A DNA stretch of 64,000 nucleotides from Geodermatophilus dictyosporus (GTDB lineage: Bacteria; Actinomycetota; Actinomycetes; Mycobacteriales; Geodermatophilaceae): assembly GCF_900115505.1 (NCBI RefSeq), contig NZ_FOWQ01000001.1:310001-374000 (forward strand), in the 5' to 3' direction. Under the pieces are notes generated by a model, which worked only from the letters and a program-made list of their open reading frames with translations, was not told where the DNA came from and did no database searches. Below are positions 62,320-64,000 of this stretch, piece after piece. The translations under genes and the position numbers were made by a program. Numbering within the stretch: the stretch's first letter is position 1; each line of letters begins with the position of its first letter.

Positions 62320-63096
62320 ATGTCGATCCTGTCCACGCTGGCCGAGGCCCTGACCACCGGCCGCATCGAGGTCGTCGACCTCACCGCGCCGCTGTCGGCG
62401 GACACGCCGGTCATCCAGCTGCCGCCGCAGTTCGCCCAGACCGCGCGGTTCGAGCTCGAGGAGCTCAGCCGCTACGACGACCGCGGCCCGGCCTGGTACT
62501 GGAACAACTTCCGGACCGGTGAGCACACCGGCACCCACCTCGACGCACCCAACCACTGGGTGACCGGCCGGGACGGGGACGACGTGGCGTCGGTGCCGGC
62601 GCGGCGGCTGCTCGCCCCGGCCGCCGTCCTGGACTTCTCCGCGCAGGCCGCCGCCGAGCCCGACTTCCTGCTGGAGGTCGAGCACGTCCGGCAGTGGGAG
62701 GAGCAGCACGGCCCGCTGCCCGACGGCGGGTGGCTGCTCTACCGCACCGGCTGGGACGCCCGCTCGGCCTCGCAGCGGGACTTCCTGAACGCCGACGACA
62801 CCGGCCCGCACACCCCCGGCGTGTCCCCGGCGTGCGCGCGGTGGATCGCCGAGGAGTCACCGGTGCTCGGCCTGGGGGTGGAGACGGTGGGCACCGACGC
62901 CGGCGCCGCGCACTCCTTCGACCCGCCGTTCCCGTGCCACGCGGCCCTGATGGGCAGCGGCAAGTACGGGCTGACCCAGCTGCAGAACCTCGCCGCGCTC
63001 CCGCCGACCGGGGCCGTCGTCCTCGCCGCGCCGCTGCCGATCGTCTCCGGCTCGGGGTCCCCGGCGCGGGTGCTCGCGCTCGTCGAGCGCGGGTGA
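62320..63096 (+). CDS. Cyclase-family (kynurenine formamidase-like) metal hydrolase
   Basis: The 258-residue protein has the metal-site motif GEHTGTHLDAPNHW (HxGTHxDxPxH) and CHAALMGSGKYGLTQLQNLA near the end. The family includes kynurenine formamidase, which frees anthranilate from N-formylkynurenine, and isatin hydrolase; the specificity here cannot be read from sequence. ATG 62320 is preferred to the longer frame. Its stop overlaps the next start by 4 bases. Confidence 0.85.
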   Translation: MSILSTLAEALTTGRIEVVDLTAPLSADTPVIQLPPQFAQTARFELEELSRYDDRGPAWYWNNFRTGEHTGTHLDAPNHWVTGRDGDDVASVPARRLLAPAAVLDFSAQAAAEPDFLLEVEHVRQWEEQHGPLPDGGWLLYRTGWDARSASQRDFLNADDTGPHTPGVSPACARWIAEESPVLGLGVETVGTDAGAAHSFDPPFPCHAALMGSGKYGLTQLQNLAALPPTGAVVLAAPLPIVSGSGSPARVLALVERG

Positions 63097-64000
63097 GCAC
63101 GACCGGCGGCACCGTCGCGCAGGCCGTCGGCGCCGCGCTCGTGCGCTGCGGGGTGGGTGCCGTCTTCGGCGTCGTGGGCTCGGGCAACTTCGCGGTGACC
63201 AACGCGATGGTCGCCGCCGGGGCGCGCTACGTCGCCGCCCGGCACGAGGGCGGCGCCGCCACCATGGCCGACGCGTACGCCCGCACGAGCGGGGGAGTGG
63301 CCGCGGTCAGCCTGCACCAGGGCTGCGGGCTCACCAACGCCCTGACCGGGATCACCGAGGCCGCCAAGAGCCGCACGCCGCTGGTGGTCGTGACGGCGGA
63401 GGCGACGTCGCCGCGGTCGAACTTCGCCGTCGACCAGGCGGCGCTGGCCGCGGCGGTCGGGGCGGTGCCGGCGCGGGTCACCTCCGCGGACGGCGCCGTC
63501 GGGCAGGCCGCGGCCGCCGTCGCGACCGCCCGCCACGACCGGCGGGTCGTCGTCCTCAACCTGCCGCTGGACGTGCAGGCCCTCCCGGCGTCCCCGGGGG
63601 AGCCGCCGCTCCCGCCAGCGCCCTCGCCCCCTGCGCCCGACCCGGCCGCGGTGGAGCGGCTGGCCGCGGCGCTGCGGGCCGCGCGCCGCCCGGTGTTCGT
63701 GGCCGGCCGCGGGTCGCGGGGACCCGGGTGCCGCGCGGCACTGGAGGGGCTCGCCGACCGCTGCGGTGCGCTGCTGGCCACGTCCGCGGTCGCCCGGGGC
63801 CTGTTCCGGGGCAGCGCGTGGGACCTCGACGTGTCCGGTGGCTTCGCCACGCCGCTGGCCGCGGAGCTGATCTCCGGGGCCGACCTGCTCGTGGGCTGGG
63901 GCTGCGCACTGACCATGTGGACCACGCGGCACGGGCGGCTGGTCGCCGACGACGCCGTCGTCGTCCAGGTGGACCTGGAGGCCGACGCGATCGGCGCGCA
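63093..64000 (+). CDS. Thiamine-diphosphate-dependent enzyme, acetolactate-synthase family (cut by the right edge)
   Basis: The visible 302 residues cover the PYR domain with the activating glutamate (ARHEGGAATMADAYARTSGG), SLHQGCGLTNALTGITEAAK and most of the central domain (VFVAGRGSRGPGCRAALEGL). The C-terminal ThDP/Mg domain is beyond the window. It does not look like a biosynthetic acetolactate synthase and may be a 2-oxoacid decarboxylase or C-C hydrolase acting with the cyclase and aminotransferase encoded upstream (inference). GTG 63093 overlaps the cyclase stop by 4 bases. Confidence 0.85.
   Translation, partial: MSTTGGTVAQAVGAALVRCGVGAVFGVVGSGNFAVTNAMVAAGARYVAARHEGGAATMADAYARTSGGVAAVSLHQGCGLTNALTGITEAAKSRTPLVVVTAEATSPRSNFAVDQAALAAAVGAVPARVTSADGAVGQAAAAVATARHDRRVVVLNLPLDVQALPASPGEPPLPPAPSPPAPDPAAVERLAAALRAARRPVFVAGRGSRGPGCRAALEGLADRCGALLATSAVARGLFRGSAWDLDVSGGFATPLAAELISGADLLVGWGCALTMWTTRHGRLVADDAVVVQVDLEADAIGA

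Overview
The window reads as ordinary chromosome of a very GC-rich actinobacterium. Codons end almost always in G or C, GTG starts are common, consecutive genes often overlap by 4 bases (GTGA), and several transcripts look leaderless. A DUF222/HNH nuclease gene and mycobacterial-type SOS boxes also fit. The gene content suggests Geodermatophilaceae or a near relative; that placement is inference. No rRNA, tRNA, CRISPR array or intact insertion sequence was seen.

1-23.7 kb is an aromatic-acid catabolic region using CoA thioesters. On the minus strand boxC, boxB and a benzoate-CoA ligase (cut by the left edge) form the aerobic benzoyl-CoA epoxidation (box) pathway. A branched-chain-type ABC importer (binding protein, two permeases, two ATPases) with a DMT transporter follows, divergent from a PaaX-family regulator. 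A second acyl-CoA ligase, a two-domain aryl-CoA monooxygenase/reductase (2-aminobenzoyl-CoA or salicylyl-CoA type), a second PaaX regulator, RidA, an SDR, a BadI-like ring-opening hydrolase and an amidohydrolase look like a second CoA pathway, most simply for anthranilate. Two short spaced motifs recur in the intergenic regions: CTACA-N25/26-TGTAG at three loci and TGACG-N3-GTCAACA-N6-CATACC at two. Each motif is next to one PaaX gene, which suggests two small regulons.

23.7-36.7 kb holds zinc-handling genes (AztC- and AztD-like, behind a Zur-like 31-bp palindrome, with no permease or ATPase nearby), two amidohydrolases with a TetR regulator and an APC permease, a QacA-type exporter with its TetR behind a perfect 34-bp palindrome, a LuxR/BTAD regulator pair, and a zinc alcohol dehydrogenase.

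36.8-42.8 kb is a DNA-recombination block: ssb, a RecD2-type helicase, a phage-type (Sak4-like) ATPase, a Cas4-like PD-(D/E)XK nuclease, and an 85-residue unknown protein directly behind a perfect SOS box. A second SOS box covers the promoter of the DUF222/HNH gene at 5.9 kb.

42.8-64 kb is mixed: a GNAT protein, a membrane lipid-kinase-like protein, a decayed phosphoketolase fragment (the only clear pseudogene), a GT51 peptidoglycan transglycosylase, a set resembling aromatic-polyketide tailoring enzymes (FAD hydroxylase, NAD(P) epimerase, ABM and SnoaL proteins) without a synthase, an MFS exporter, an NRDE protein, a SNF2 helicase, a glycosyltransferase with two different ATP-grasp ligases, a double alpha/beta hydrolase, and an aminotransferase/cyclase/ThDP-enzyme operon cut by the right edge.
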